DNA of 64,000 bases from Actinomycetes bacterium (GTDB lineage Bacteria; Actinomycetota; Acidimicrobiia; Acidimicrobiales; JAMCPL01), in the NCBI GenBank assembly GCA_021841005.1, contig JAKBVZ010000008.1, positions 1 to 64,000 of the forward strand. The letters are read 5' to 3'. Position 1 is the first letter of the stretch, and each line of letters starts with the position of its first letter. The notes below the pieces were generated by a model. It saw only the letters and a list, made by a program, of their open reading frames with translations, did no database searches and was not told the DNA's origin. The position numbers and the translations under genes are program-made. This document shows positions 52,659 through 61,909 of the stretch, in pieces.

Positions 52659-53963
52659 ATGGCACTTACCGGCGCCCCTCGTATCGTCACGTCACGTATT
52701 GGATACGAGGATTCCTATACCCTCGAGCGATTCCTGGCAACTGGCGGGTACGATGGTTTACGCAAAGCGTTGTCCATGAGCCCGGAGGAAGTTTCAGCTG
52801 AGGTGAATACCGCCAGCCTGCTCGGGAGGGGAGGTGCAGGTTTCCCGGCAGGCCGGAAGTGGTCCATGCTGCGTGCGGCGCCTACGACCTATCTCGTCGT
52901 CAACGGAGACGAGAGCGAACCGGCCACCTTCAAGGACCATCTCCTTCTGGAACGGGATCCACACCAGCTCATCGAAGGTGTCATGATTGCTGCATATGCC
53001 ATCGGAGCTGCTCAGGTATTTATATTTATAAGGGGTGAGATGGCGCTTGGTATAGAGCGGGTCACGCAGGCTCTGAACGAAGCTTACGAGTACGGCGCCG
53101 TGGGCCGTAACGTCCTTGGCTCGTCGTTCAGCGTGGACGTGGTTGTCCACCCCGGCGCAGGTGCTTATATCTGTGGCGAGGAAACCGCGCTGCTGGAGTC
53201 GCTTGAAGGCAAGAGGGGATTTCCCAGGATCAAGCCTCCCTATTTTCCGGCTGCCATAGGGCTTTATGGCGAACCTACCGTGGTCAACAATGTGGAGACC
53301 ATGTCTAACCTTCCATGGATCGTACTGAATGGTGGTGCGGCGTTTGCCGCCCTTGGTTCAGGCAGTTCTACCGGGACGCGCCTCTTTGCACTGTCAGGAC
53401 GGGTCAACAATCCCGGAGTTTTCGAACTGGAGATGGCGAAGACGACCTTCAAGGATCTCATCTTCGACAAATCTCTGGGTAACGGGATCATCGACGGTAA
53501 GGCGCTGAAGGCTTTCATACCTGGAGGCGTCTCAGCGCCGTGGTTCAGCCCAGATCAGGTTGACATGCATCTTGACCAGGATGAAGTCGGTAAGGCAGGA
53601 TCTATGCTCGGATCGGGATCTGTTGTCGTAATGGACGAGACCACCTGCGCGCTACGTGCGGCGTGGAGGATCACCAAGTTCTTCTGGAGGGAATCGTGTG
53701 GGCAGTGTACACCATGCCGTGAGGGGAGTGGATGGCTGGAGAAGACATTATGGAGGATCGAGAATGGTGAAGGGCGCGAGGAAGAGCTTGACATGCTAAT
53801 GGATGTCTGCGATAACCTTGCGCCAGGATTGACCTGGCCGCCGCAGCAGACCACCATATGCGTCCTCGGACCTTCGATCCCTTCCTCTATAGCTTCCGCA
53901 ATCAGGATGTTCCGGGACGAGTTGCTTGTCCATGTGAAGGAAGGCAGGTGCCCATTTGCCTGA
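52659..53963 (+). CDS. nuoF: NADH-quinone oxidoreductase subunit F
   Basis: A 434-residue NADH- and FMN-binding subunit, where electrons enter complex I. The glycine-rich NADH site is LLGRGGAGFPAGRKWSML, FMN contacts lie in VNGDESEPATFKD, and cluster N3 in ESCGQCTPCREGSGW (about residue 350). Its stop overlaps the nuoG start by 8 bases. Confidence 0.97.
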   Translation: MALTGAPRIVTSRIGYEDSYTLERFLATGGYDGLRKALSMSPEEVSAEVNTASLLGRGGAGFPAGRKWSMLRAAPTTYLVVNGDESEPATFKDHLLLERDPHQLIEGVMIAAYAIGAAQVFIFIRGEMALGIERVTQALNEAYEYGAVGRNVLGSSFSVDVVVHPGAGAYICGEETALLESLEGKRGFPRIKPPYFPAAIGLYGEPTVVNNVETMSNLPWIVLNGGAAFAALGSGSSTGTRLFALSGRVNNPGVFELEMAKTTFKDLIFDKSLGNGIIDGKALKAFIPGGVSAPWFSPDQVDMHLDQDEVGKAGSMLGSGSVVVMDETTCALRAAWRITKFFWRESCGQCTPCREGSGWLEKTLWRIENGEGREEELDMLMDVCDNLAPGLTWPPQQTTICVLGPSIPSSIASAIRMFRDELLVHVKEGRCPFA

Positions 53964-56925
53964 GGCAAGAGACGTAGCAAAGAGCGAAGTGCAGGATGGA
54001 GTGCAGTTGCAGGAGGGCGAGGTAAGGATCGTTCTCAACGGTCGCAACGTGGTTGCCCGGAAAGGCGAGAAGATCATCACGGCCGCTGAACGGGCAGGCG
54101 TCTTCATCCCCCGTTTCTGCTACCATCCGAGGATGAAGCCGGTCGGAGTATGCCGTATGTGCCTTGTTGAAGTTACCGGTCCGCGAGGAGCCACCCTGCA
54201 GCCGGCATGCTACGCGGATGTAGCTGAAGGAATGGAAATTGCTACGGCTTCGGATAAGGCCAAGAAGGCACAGGAAGGGGTCTTGGAGTTCCTGCTGATC
54301 AACCATCCGCTGGACTGCCCTGTCTGTGACAAGGGTGGTGAGTGTCCTCTGCAGGATCAGGCATATTCTTACGGGCCAGGTGAGTCCAGATTCATCGACG
54401 AGAAACGCCACTGGGCCAAGCCTACGGCAATCAATTCCCTTGTCCTGCTCGACCGGGAGCGATGCATACAGTGCAGCAGGTGCACCAGGTTTGCGGCAGA
54501 CGTGGCAGGAGAGCCTGCAATAGACTTCGTTTCCAGGGGCGATTCGATCGAGGTGGGTGCGTTCCCTGGGCATGCAATGTCACCGTATTTTTCAGGCAAC
54601 ATTGTTCAGATATGTCCGGTAGGGGCGCTTACCGCCGTGCCGTTCCGCTTCTCCTCCAGGCCCTGGGACACCGAGCAGGTGGAGTCATCATGTATGCATT
54701 GCGCGTTGCAGTGCAGGATGGCCGTGCAGTCACAGGCAGGCAAGCTGTCACGGGTACTGGGCATCGATTCCGAGCCGGTAAATCATGGATGGCTCTGTGA
54801 CAAGGGACGGTTTTCGTTCGAGGCCATATATTCGGAGGAACGGGTATGCGAGCCGATGATCATCAAGAGTGGTTCTGCCGGTGTAGCTGAAGATGCCGGC
54901 ATCGGAGCTGGCGAAGGCGGTGGCATGAAAAGCAGGCATGCCGGTGGTGAAGATCCCGCAGTTGGTGAGGGTGGTAACGCTGGTACTTCAGGGGACCTGG
55001 TTCCTGCAACCTGGAACGAGGCATTGACTGAAGTCGGCAACAAGCTGGCAGATGCACTGGCAGCCAGGGGACCATCATCTATTGCGATCATAGGGGGAGC
55101 GAATCTCGTAAACGAGGATGCCTACGCCTGGGTGAAGCTGGCCAAGTCGGTTGTACGTACCGATTCTGTGGACGCACTGCTCGGAGATGGGATGGACGCA
55201 GGGTTACTGGCGACGCTGGATCGGGCTACGATTGATGAAGCCTGTTCCGCAAAGTGCCTTCTCTTGCTGTGTGGAGATCTACGGGAGGAATTGCCGGTTC
55301 TGTATCTAAGAGTCAGGGAAGCTACTATCTCCGGCTCGACCAGGCTGGTGGAGCTTTCTCAGAGGCCGTCTTCGCTGAGCAGGTATGCGGAGGTATCTAC
55401 GACGTACATGCCGGGTGACGCACCAGCAGGTGTGGACAGGCTGGGGGATGTCATAGCAGCCATGACCGGCGCCAGCGGGGAGGGCTTGGTGGTTGTTGCC
55501 GGTAAGGCATCCATGGCTCAGGGAGATGAGGAGTTGGGCGCGGCCATCATGAGCGTAATGGCAAGATGGCCGGCAGCGAAGTTCTTGCCGGTTGCCAGGC
55601 GAGCCAACGTGATGGGTGCGCTGGAGGTCGGCATGGCACCTGGCATACTGCCTGGTGGGATTGGTCTGGAAGAGGGCAGGGACCGTTATGAGAGTGCATG
55701 GGGATCCCTGCCGGCATTGAAGGGGCTGGATACGCAGGGGATACTCGAAGCCGCATCGCATGGCGAGATAGAGGTGCTGTTCCTGCTGGGTGCGGATCCG
55801 ATCGATGATTTTCGTGATTCGCAGCTTGCCCGGCGGGCCCTGGAGCATACGCCGTACATTGTAGCCGTGGATGCATTCGAGACGGCATCTTCCAGGATGG
55901 CTCATGTTTTCCTGCCGGCAGCCCTGCCCTACGAGAAAGCCGGCACGGTTACAAATGTCGAGGGACGGGTTACAAGCGTTGCACCGAAAGTAATCCCGCC
56001 TGCGCTTGCATGGCCTGAATGGGTAGTGGCTTCCAGGGTTGCGGAGGTGCTCGGTGCCGATCTGGGGTTCGGCAGCCAAGACGACATAGCCATGGAGATG
56101 GCTCAGCTGGTTCCCGGATGGGATATGTTTTCTCGTGAGCCGGCCAAGTCGGCGGTGCTGAGAGATGGTGCTGTCATCCATCGTCAAGACGATGATGCCG
56201 TGAGTGTGCCTTCTTCTTATCCTGGCAAGGTACCGGCAAGTCTCATCGGCAATGCCTGCGAGGCTGGCAGCTGCATGGATCCGATTGCCTTTCCCGGCAT
56301 TGCGTCAGTGGATCAGCAGGGGGCTCCAATGGCGGTGGGACTGGTCGGAGAGGATATACCAGTGTCCGCGGCAGTTAGAGTGCAGGTACCGAACCTGGAA
56401 GCACTGCAGGAAAGCCAGGCATCCGAAAATGGATCAGCCCAAGATACTCTAGCCGGCAATGCCAGTGGTGGGATGGGCGCTGGCGAGACAAGGCGTATAG
56501 CCGGAGCTACGGGCAGCGATTACGTATTGCCGTCGATCGATCAGGATTCGCGCTTCCCGCTGAGGCTCGTTGTTGCGAGGACGTTGTACGGAAGCGGCAC
56601 GTTGGTGGGCGCCACTCGTTCGCTGGCACCACTGCGCGTCCAGAGTCGTGTGCTGGTCAATCCGGAAGACGTACCAGCCGGTGCCACACGGCTAAGTCCA
56701 GAGGGTGGTGCTGAGGTCGGGTCAGGTGCAGGTGGAGAGCCAGGTAGCGAGCTCCGCCGGCTTGCTGGTACCATGAGGGTCAGGGTGATATCTGGAGTCG
56801 GTGAAGCAACTTTGCCCATGGAACTCGATGAGTCGGTCCCCAAGGGCAGCGTGATCGTGTATTCCACCCCATCTGAGCTTGTCGCTGCTGCGGACGGGGT
56901 GACTTTTGTAAGGATGGAATCATGA
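53956..56925 (+). CDS. nuoG: NADH-quinone oxidoreductase subunit G
   Basis: A 989-residue iron-sulfur subunit. N-terminal 2Fe-2S ligands: FIPRFCYHPRMKPVGVCRMCLVE; then HPLDCPVCDKGGECPLQD, CIQCSRCTRF, and a formate-dehydrogenase-like 4Fe-4S site (SCMHCALQCRM with a distal Cys in GWLCDKGRF). The molybdopterin-like domain follows, without a visible cofactor role. Low-complexity Gly/Glu/Ala stretches are inserted near residues 310-345 and 815-850. The start appears to be TTG at 53956, inside the nuoF stop. Confidence 0.95.
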   Translation: MPEARDVAKSEVQDGVQLQEGEVRIVLNGRNVVARKGEKIITAAERAGVFIPRFCYHPRMKPVGVCRMCLVEVTGPRGATLQPACYADVAEGMEIATASDKAKKAQEGVLEFLLINHPLDCPVCDKGGECPLQDQAYSYGPGESRFIDEKRHWAKPTAINSLVLLDRERCIQCSRCTRFAADVAGEPAIDFVSRGDSIEVGAFPGHAMSPYFSGNIVQICPVGALTAVPFRFSSRPWDTEQVESSCMHCALQCRMAVQSQAGKLSRVLGIDSEPVNHGWLCDKGRFSFEAIYSEERVCEPMIIKSGSAGVAEDAGIGAGEGGGMKSRHAGGEDPAVGEGGNAGTSGDLVPATWNEALTEVGNKLADALAARGPSSIAIIGGANLVNEDAYAWVKLAKSVVRTDSVDALLGDGMDAGLLATLDRATIDEACSAKCLLLLCGDLREELPVLYLRVREATISGSTRLVELSQRPSSLSRYAEVSTTYMPGDAPAGVDRLGDVIAAMTGASGEGLVVVAGKASMAQGDEELGAAIMSVMARWPAAKFLPVARRANVMGALEVGMAPGILPGGIGLEEGRDRYESAWGSLPALKGLDTQGILEAASHGEIEVLFLLGADPIDDFRDSQLARRALEHTPYIVAVDAFETASSRMAHVFLPAALPYEKAGTVTNVEGRVTSVAPKVIPPALAWPEWVVASRVAEVLGADLGFGSQDDIAMEMAQLVPGWDMFSREPAKSAVLRDGAVIHRQDDDAVSVPSSYPGKVPASLIGNACEAGSCMDPIAFPGIASVDQQGAPMAVGLVGEDIPVSAAVRVQVPNLEALQESQASENGSAQDTLAGNASGGMGAGETRRIAGATGSDYVLPSIDQDSRFPLRLVVARTLYGSGTLVGATRSLAPLRVQSRVLVNPEDVPAGATRLSPEGGAEVGSGAGGEPGSELRRLAGTMRVRVISGVGEATLPMELDESVPKGSVIVYSTPSELVAAADGVTFVRMES

Positions 56926-58163
56926 TAGGCGATCCGCTTTTCATCCACGGTGTGACGCTGGCGGTATTCATTATCGTCGTCATCAAGGTGCTGGTGGCCT
57001 TTGCCGCTCTTATGGTGGCAGTGATGCTGATGATATGGTTCGAGCGCAAGGTCATATCTGATATGCAGTCACGCATAGGGCCCAATAGGGCAGGACCGTG
57101 GGGTATCATGCAGACCCTTGCCGATGGTATAAAACTATTTTTCAAGGAAGACTTGATACCTGAACGTTCCTACAGGCTGGTATTTCGCTTGGCTCCACTA
57201 CTTGTGATAGTGCCGGCCTTCGTGGCATTCTCCATAGTGCCGATCGGGGGTATGGTGACGGTGGCCGGGCACACATTCGAGCTGCAAGTTGCCGATCCTC
57301 CGATGGGGATACTGGTGCTGCTGGCGATGTCCTCGATCTCCGTCTACGGTGTCATGCTTGCGGGCTGGTCGTCGGGGTCGAAGTATCCCCTGCTGGGATC
57401 GGTGCGTGCATCTGCACAGATGATCTCCTACGAGGCGGCTGTAGGCATGAGCATCACAGCGGTGGTGCTGATCACCGGCTCGCTGTCCACGAGGGCGATG
57501 GTCCAATCGCAAGCTCCGGCCTTCTGGGACTGGAATGTCATCCGGCTGGGCATCGTTCCCTTTGTGATATTCTTTCTGGCAATAACAGCTGAACTCAACA
57601 GGCCTCCATTCGATCTGGTCGAGGCGGAGCAGGAACTCGTGGCCGGCTACGTGACCGAGTACTCCTCTATCAGGTTTGCCCTATTTTTCCTCGCCGAGTT
57701 CATGAACGCCATTACCATGTCGGCCGTCATGGTGACACTGTTCTTCGGAGGTCCTGATGGTCCAGGGTTCCACTTCCTGCCATGGCTGTGGCCCATACTC
57801 TGGTTTCTCGGCAAGACACTGGTGTTCCTGTTTGTCTATGTATGGATCAGGGCAGCCTTGCCGAGGCTCCGATATGACCAGCTCATGGAGCTTGGCTGGA
57901 AACGTCTTATACCCATTTCGTTGGGATGGCTGCTCGTAGTGGCAGCTGTTGTGGTCGATAGGTGGTGGGGGTTGCTGGTGGCAGCGGGATTGGTTGCCGG
58001 AGGCCTGCTGCTGGGCAGGGCCCTGCATGTGAGCCATGTACGAGGAGAGCAGATTGGCGAGCTGCCTGCGGGCGGTACGCCGACCGATGGGTCACCTGTC
58101 ACGCCTGGTAAGGACGGAGGCGTTCCCGTTCCAGGGGAGCGTCCGATCGGGGCGGTGAGCTGA
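56922..58163 (+). CDS. nuoH: NADH-quinone oxidoreductase subunit H
   Basis: A 413-residue membrane subunit with eight helices that links the quinone pocket to the proton path. Seen: MIWFERKVISDMQSRIGPNRAGPWGIMQTLADGIKL, the strongest NuoH signature, and ELNRPPFDLVEAEQELVAGY. A hydrophilic tail of about 40 residues ends the protein. It overlaps nuoG (ATGA) and nuoI. Confidence 0.97.
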   Translation: MIGDPLFIHGVTLAVFIIVVIKVLVAFAALMVAVMLMIWFERKVISDMQSRIGPNRAGPWGIMQTLADGIKLFFKEDLIPERSYRLVFRLAPLLVIVPAFVAFSIVPIGGMVTVAGHTFELQVADPPMGILVLLAMSSISVYGVMLAGWSSGSKYPLLGSVRASAQMISYEAAVGMSITAVVLITGSLSTRAMVQSQAPAFWDWNVIRLGIVPFVIFFLAITAELNRPPFDLVEAEQELVAGYVTEYSSIRFALFFLAEFMNAITMSAVMVTLFFGGPDGPGFHFLPWLWPILWFLGKTLVFLFVYVWIRAALPRLRYDQLMELGWKRLIPISLGWLLVVAAVVVDRWWGLLVAAGLVAGGLLLGRALHVSHVRGEQIGELPAGGTPTDGSPVTPGKDGGVPVPGERPIGAVS

Positions 58164-58882
58164 TGGGGCTCCTGGATGGTATTTTTAGTGGAGAGCTCAA
58201 CCCTATTGGCGGGTTCAAGGTAACTCTGGATCACATACGCCAGAAAAGGGTCACCAACCAGTACCCGAAGGCGAAACGCCCCAAGCCGCCTCGTGCCCAC
58301 GGGCGCCACATCCTCAACAGGTACGAGGATGGCATGGAGAAATGTATCGGCTGTGAACTCTGCGCGGCGGTGTGTCCGGCAGATTGTATCTATGTACGAG
58401 GGAAGGACAACGACCCGCAGGCGCCTACATCTCCCGGCGAGCGCTACGGGTTCGTCTACGAGATCAATTACCTGCGCTGCATCCATTGCGATATGTGCGT
58501 AGAGGCATGCCCTACTGAGGCGATCACGGAGTCCAAGCTCTTGGAGTTTTCCTTTACCAGTAGAGCGGATGCCATATATACAAAGAGGGAGCTGGTGGTG
58601 GACAGTGAGGGTAGACCGCGTAGGCAACCTTGGGAAGACTGGCGTGAAGGCAATGATCTTCACAGTTCAGCCTGGATGAGAGCGACGTCTCCTTCTGGAA
58701 GTGCAGCTTTCGAGGGTAAGGTGCAGTGGTCAGCAGAGTTGGGTTACGGGACGAGAGCGCCTGAGGGTGGACAGTCCCAGATGCGTGATGATGCCGCTAC
58801 CGGGAACCTGGCTCTGTCGGAATTGCTCAGTAAACACCTCCTAGCCGGTGAGAAGCCAAGTACGAAGGAAGGGCAAGCATGA
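58163..58882 (+). CDS. nuoI: NADH-quinone oxidoreductase subunit I
   Basis: A 239-residue subunit with two 4Fe-4S clusters (N6a and N6b): CIGCELCAAVCPADCI and CIHCDMCVEACPTEAI. The C-terminal 70 residues beyond the ferredoxin core carry RRQPWEDWREGND and a Ser/Gly-rich tail. Translation is coupled to nuoH (one-base TGATG overlap) and nuoJ (ATGA). Confidence 0.97.
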   Translation: MGLLDGIFSGELNPIGGFKVTLDHIRQKRVTNQYPKAKRPKPPRAHGRHILNRYEDGMEKCIGCELCAAVCPADCIYVRGKDNDPQAPTSPGERYGFVYEINYLRCIHCDMCVEACPTEAITESKLLEFSFTSRADAIYTKRELVVDSEGRPRRQPWEDWREGNDLHSSAWMRATSPSGSAAFEGKVQWSAELGYGTRAPEGGQSQMRDDAATGNLALSELLSKHLLAGEKPSTKEGQA

Positions 58883-59649
58883 CCGGTTTTCTGGCGATAC
58901 ATTCTTCTGCCATAGTTGCTACCACTCTGCCTGATGCAGTCGTGTTTGCAGTAGCCGCACTCATCATCCTGGCGGGAGCCGTAGGGGTGATCGTGGAGAG
59001 AAACCCCGTTCACTCGGCTCTCGGCTTGGTCATAGCGCTCTTCGGCGTTGCGCTCATCTTCTTGCTTTTGAAGGATGATTTTCTTGCGGCGGTCCAGATT
59101 ATTGTCTATGCAGGAGCGATAGTGGTGCTGTTCCTGTTTGTTATCATGTTCCTAGGAGTGGACAAGCGCGAAGTCATTGTCAGGGAGTCTCTCAGGGGCC
59201 AGCGACCGCTTGCACTGGCGCTTGTATTGCTGGCGGCTGTTGGAATATTACTGTTGGGTGCAGGCGCTCATTACGCCTTGGGGGCTTCATCAGCCACTGG
59301 GGCTGCCACGAGCCAGCCAGGGGGAGAGGTGGCTGCTCTGGGGAGGTCGGTCTTCACCACGTACCTGCTTCCCTTCGAGGCAACTGCCGCGCTTTTCATC
59401 ATCGCCATCTTGGGGGCGGTGGTGCTGACCAAGGGGCGCGGTGCTCCGAGTGAGAAACGTGGAGAGGATGGTTCAGCTGGTGACGAGCCCGATGACGTAT
59501 CCATGAGTGATGGGCCTGGATCGTCGGAGGACCTTGAGATAGGTGCGGGTGAGCAAGAGGGAGAGAATGGCTCAGGTGGCGAGGTGGGTGGTGTAAGTAC
59601 CTCAGTGGTGAGAGCCCCTAGCGCTACATCGCAGGAGGTGGAGGAGTGA
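58879..59649 (+). CDS. nuoJ: NADH-quinone oxidoreductase subunit J
   Basis: A membrane subunit with five helices; FLAAVQIIVYAGAIVVLFLFVIMFL marks the third-helix pi-bulge region central to the proton mechanism. Total 256 residues, with about 75 residues of acidic, Gly/Ser/Glu-rich tail after the last helix, predicted hydrophilic and disordered; the usual length is near 170-200. Overlaps nuoK by four bases. Confidence 0.95.
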   Translation: MTGFLAIHSSAIVATTLPDAVVFAVAALIILAGAVGVIVERNPVHSALGLVIALFGVALIFLLLKDDFLAAVQIIVYAGAIVVLFLFVIMFLGVDKREVIVRESLRGQRPLALALVLLAAVGILLLGAGAHYALGASSATGAATSQPGGEVAALGRSVFTTYLLPFEATAALFIIAILGAVVLTKGRGAPSEKRGEDGSAGDEPDDVSMSDGPGSSEDLEIGAGEQEGENGSGGEVGGVSTSVVRAPSATSQEVEE

Positions 59650-59951
59650 CTGTTTCGTTGCAGTGGTATATAGGACTGTCGGTGGTGCTCTTTGGGATGG
59701 GTGCTCTTGGACTGCTGATCAGGCGGAATGTACTGGTGATGTACATGTGCATAGAGCTCATGCTCAATGCCGCGAATATTGCCTTTGTGGCTTTTGCCGA
59801 GAAACTGAATGATATCGGAGGGCAGGCCGCCGTCTTCTTCGTCCTGGTAGTGGCCGCTGCCGAGGTGGTGGTAGGGCTTGGGATAGTGGTGGCCATCTTC
59901 AGGAGGCGACCTGATGCGACCGTAGACGACCTTCACATGATGAAGGGCTGA
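59646..59951 (+). CDS. nuoK: NADH-quinone oxidoreductase subunit K
   Basis: A 101-residue, three-helix Mrp-like subunit. The conserved glutamates appear in MYMCIELMLNAANIAF (helix 2) and in AAAEVVVGLGIVVAIFRRR (helix 3). The start is GTG, in the nuoJ stop (GTGA). A 19-base gap leads to nuoL. Confidence 0.97.
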   Translation: MTVSLQWYIGLSVVLFGMGALGLLIRRNVLVMYMCIELMLNAANIAFVAFAEKLNDIGGQAAVFFVLVVAAAEVVVGLGIVVAIFRRRPDATVDDLHMMKG

Positions 59952-59970
59952 GAAAGGAGACTTGTAAGAA

Positions 59971-61902
59971 GTGGTATACGCTGCCTGGGCCATGCTGGCT
60001 CTGCCCCTCCTCGGCTTTCTCGTGCTCTTGGCGTTCGGGCGAAGGCTTGGGGATCCGGTCGCGGGCTGGGTAGGCACTGGGTCCGTTGCGGGATCGTTTG
60101 TGGCGACGCTTGTCACGTTCGGAGGCGTGCTCTCCCGCCATGCCGGCGGCGCGCGTGAAATATCCCATTCCATATTCACCTGGATAGCGGTGGGAGGTCT
60201 GGACATCAAGGCCGCGATACTCACGGACCCCCTGTCGATGACAATGGCGCTTTTCGTCACAGGGGTCAGCGCGCTGATCCATCTTTACTCGATAGGCTAC
60301 ATGAAAGGTGATAGGGATTACTCGAAGTTCTTTGTATACCTGAATCTTTTCGTCTTCTCGATGCTGCTCCTTGTCTTGGGCGGGAACCTTGCTATTACTT
60401 TCGTTGGATGGGAGGGAGTCGGGCTTTGCTCGTACTGGCTCATTGCCTTCTGGTTCGAGCGCCCCACAGCTGCGAGCGCTGGCAAGAAGGCTTTCGTGTA
60501 CAACAGGATCGGCGACTTCGGCTTCCTGATTGCGATGTTTCTGATATTCGAGAAGACCGGCACCCTTTCCTACTCGGGCATATTCGCCCATCTCCATGCG
60601 CTTAGTGGTGCTGCCGGCACTGCAGCAGTTCTACTGCTCTTCCTCGCCGCTACGGGAAAGTCCGCCCAGATCCCACTGTTTCCGTGGCTGGCCGATGCCA
60701 TGGAGGGCCCTACTCCCGTGTCGGCGCTCATACATGCGGCTACAATGGTCACCGCTGGGGTATACCTGATGTGCCGCATGCATCCCCTTCTCGGCATGTC
60801 GCATTCCGCCCAGCTTGTGGTGGCGACCATCGGAGTGGTCACTGCATTCGTCGGTGGTACGATAGCATGTACACAACGCGACATAAAGAAAGTACTGGCC
60901 TATTCCACGATCTCGCAGCTCGGCTACATGTTCCTGGCGGTCGGAGTGGGGGCATACGTTGCGGCAATATTTTTGATGGTGGCTCACGCGTTCTACAAGG
61001 GACTCCTGTTCCTGGGCGCCGGTTCGGTCATACATGGTATGCATGATGAGCAGGACTTGAAGAAGATGGGTGGCTTGGCTAGATTCATGCCCATCACCGC
61101 TGGTACGTTTGCGGTGGCCTGGTTTGCCATAGCAGGAGTTCCCCCGCTGGCAGGCTTCTTTGCGAAGGGTGCGGTTCTCGATAATACTTTTGCAGCATAC
61201 CCGGTGCTCTGGGTAATCGGGATCGTTACTGCGCTACTGACGGCTTACTATCTGAGCAGGCTGTTTGTTCTGGCATTCACCGGTGATCCGCGATTCATCG
61301 AAGCGGTGAATACCAGGTGGTCATCCAGTGGTTCGACGCATAGCGCTGGCGCTGACGGGTATCCAAGTCCGCATGAATCCCCAAGGGTGATGGTGATACC
61401 TCTTCTGGTGCTGGCCGTACTTGCGTTTGCAGGAGGCGTGCTGGAATTACCGTGGCATGGTCCTGACACGATACGGCTACTCTCCTGGCTCCATCCCGTC
61501 TTCGGGCACTACCTTTATACTGCACATTTGAGCGTTGCCTCCCAGTGGATCCTGGCCGTGGTCGACTCGCTGGTGGCCTTGAGCGGCATATATATAGCCT
61601 GGCGCCTGTGGACGAAGACTTGGGACAGGCCCAAGCTTGAGCCATCTTTCCTGTTCAGGTCCTGGTTCGTCAATGAAGCTTACGACTTGCTAATTGGCAG
61701 GCCCGGTGATCGCCTGGCAAGTTTCACTACGGCTGTAGTAGAGGCTCGCGTTGTGGACGGAGCTGTCAATGGCGTTGCAGTGTTGACCAGAAACGCCGGT
61801 GGGGCGCTGAGGAAGCTGCAGACAGGGTTCGTGCGCCAGTATGCGCTGGGCATCACCCTGGGGCTGGTGGCGCTCCTGGCATGGATGCTGGTGAGGGCGT
61901 GA
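59971..61902 (+). CDS. nuoL: NADH-quinone oxidoreductase subunit L
   Basis: A 643-residue antiporter-like proton pump subunit. Key features: MALFVTGVSALIHLYSIGYM, FVGWEGVGLCSYWLIAFWFERP (helix 5 glutamate), FPWLADAMEGPTPVSALIHAATMVTAGVYL and the discontinuous helix FYKGLLFLGAGSVIHGMHDEQD. The C-terminal part holds the lateral helix and final anchor. GTG 59971 follows AAAGGAG. Confidence 0.97.
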   Translation: MVYAAWAMLALPLLGFLVLLAFGRRLGDPVAGWVGTGSVAGSFVATLVTFGGVLSRHAGGAREISHSIFTWIAVGGLDIKAAILTDPLSMTMALFVTGVSALIHLYSIGYMKGDRDYSKFFVYLNLFVFSMLLLVLGGNLAITFVGWEGVGLCSYWLIAFWFERPTAASAGKKAFVYNRIGDFGFLIAMFLIFEKTGTLSYSGIFAHLHALSGAAGTAAVLLLFLAATGKSAQIPLFPWLADAMEGPTPVSALIHAATMVTAGVYLMCRMHPLLGMSHSAQLVVATIGVVTAFVGGTIACTQRDIKKVLAYSTISQLGYMFLAVGVGAYVAAIFLMVAHAFYKGLLFLGAGSVIHGMHDEQDLKKMGGLARFMPITAGTFAVAWFAIAGVPPLAGFFAKGAVLDNTFAAYPVLWVIGIVTALLTAYYLSRLFVLAFTGDPRFIEAVNTRWSSSGSTHSAGADGYPSPHESPRVMVIPLLVLAVLAFAGGVLELPWHGPDTIRLLSWLHPVFGHYLYTAHLSVASQWILAVVDSLVALSGIYIAWRLWTKTWDRPKLEPSFLFRSWFVNEAYDLLIGRPGDRLASFTTAVVEARVVDGAVNGVAVLTRNAGGALRKLQTGFVRQYALGITLGLVALLAWMLVRA

Positions 61903-61909
61903 GATTGCC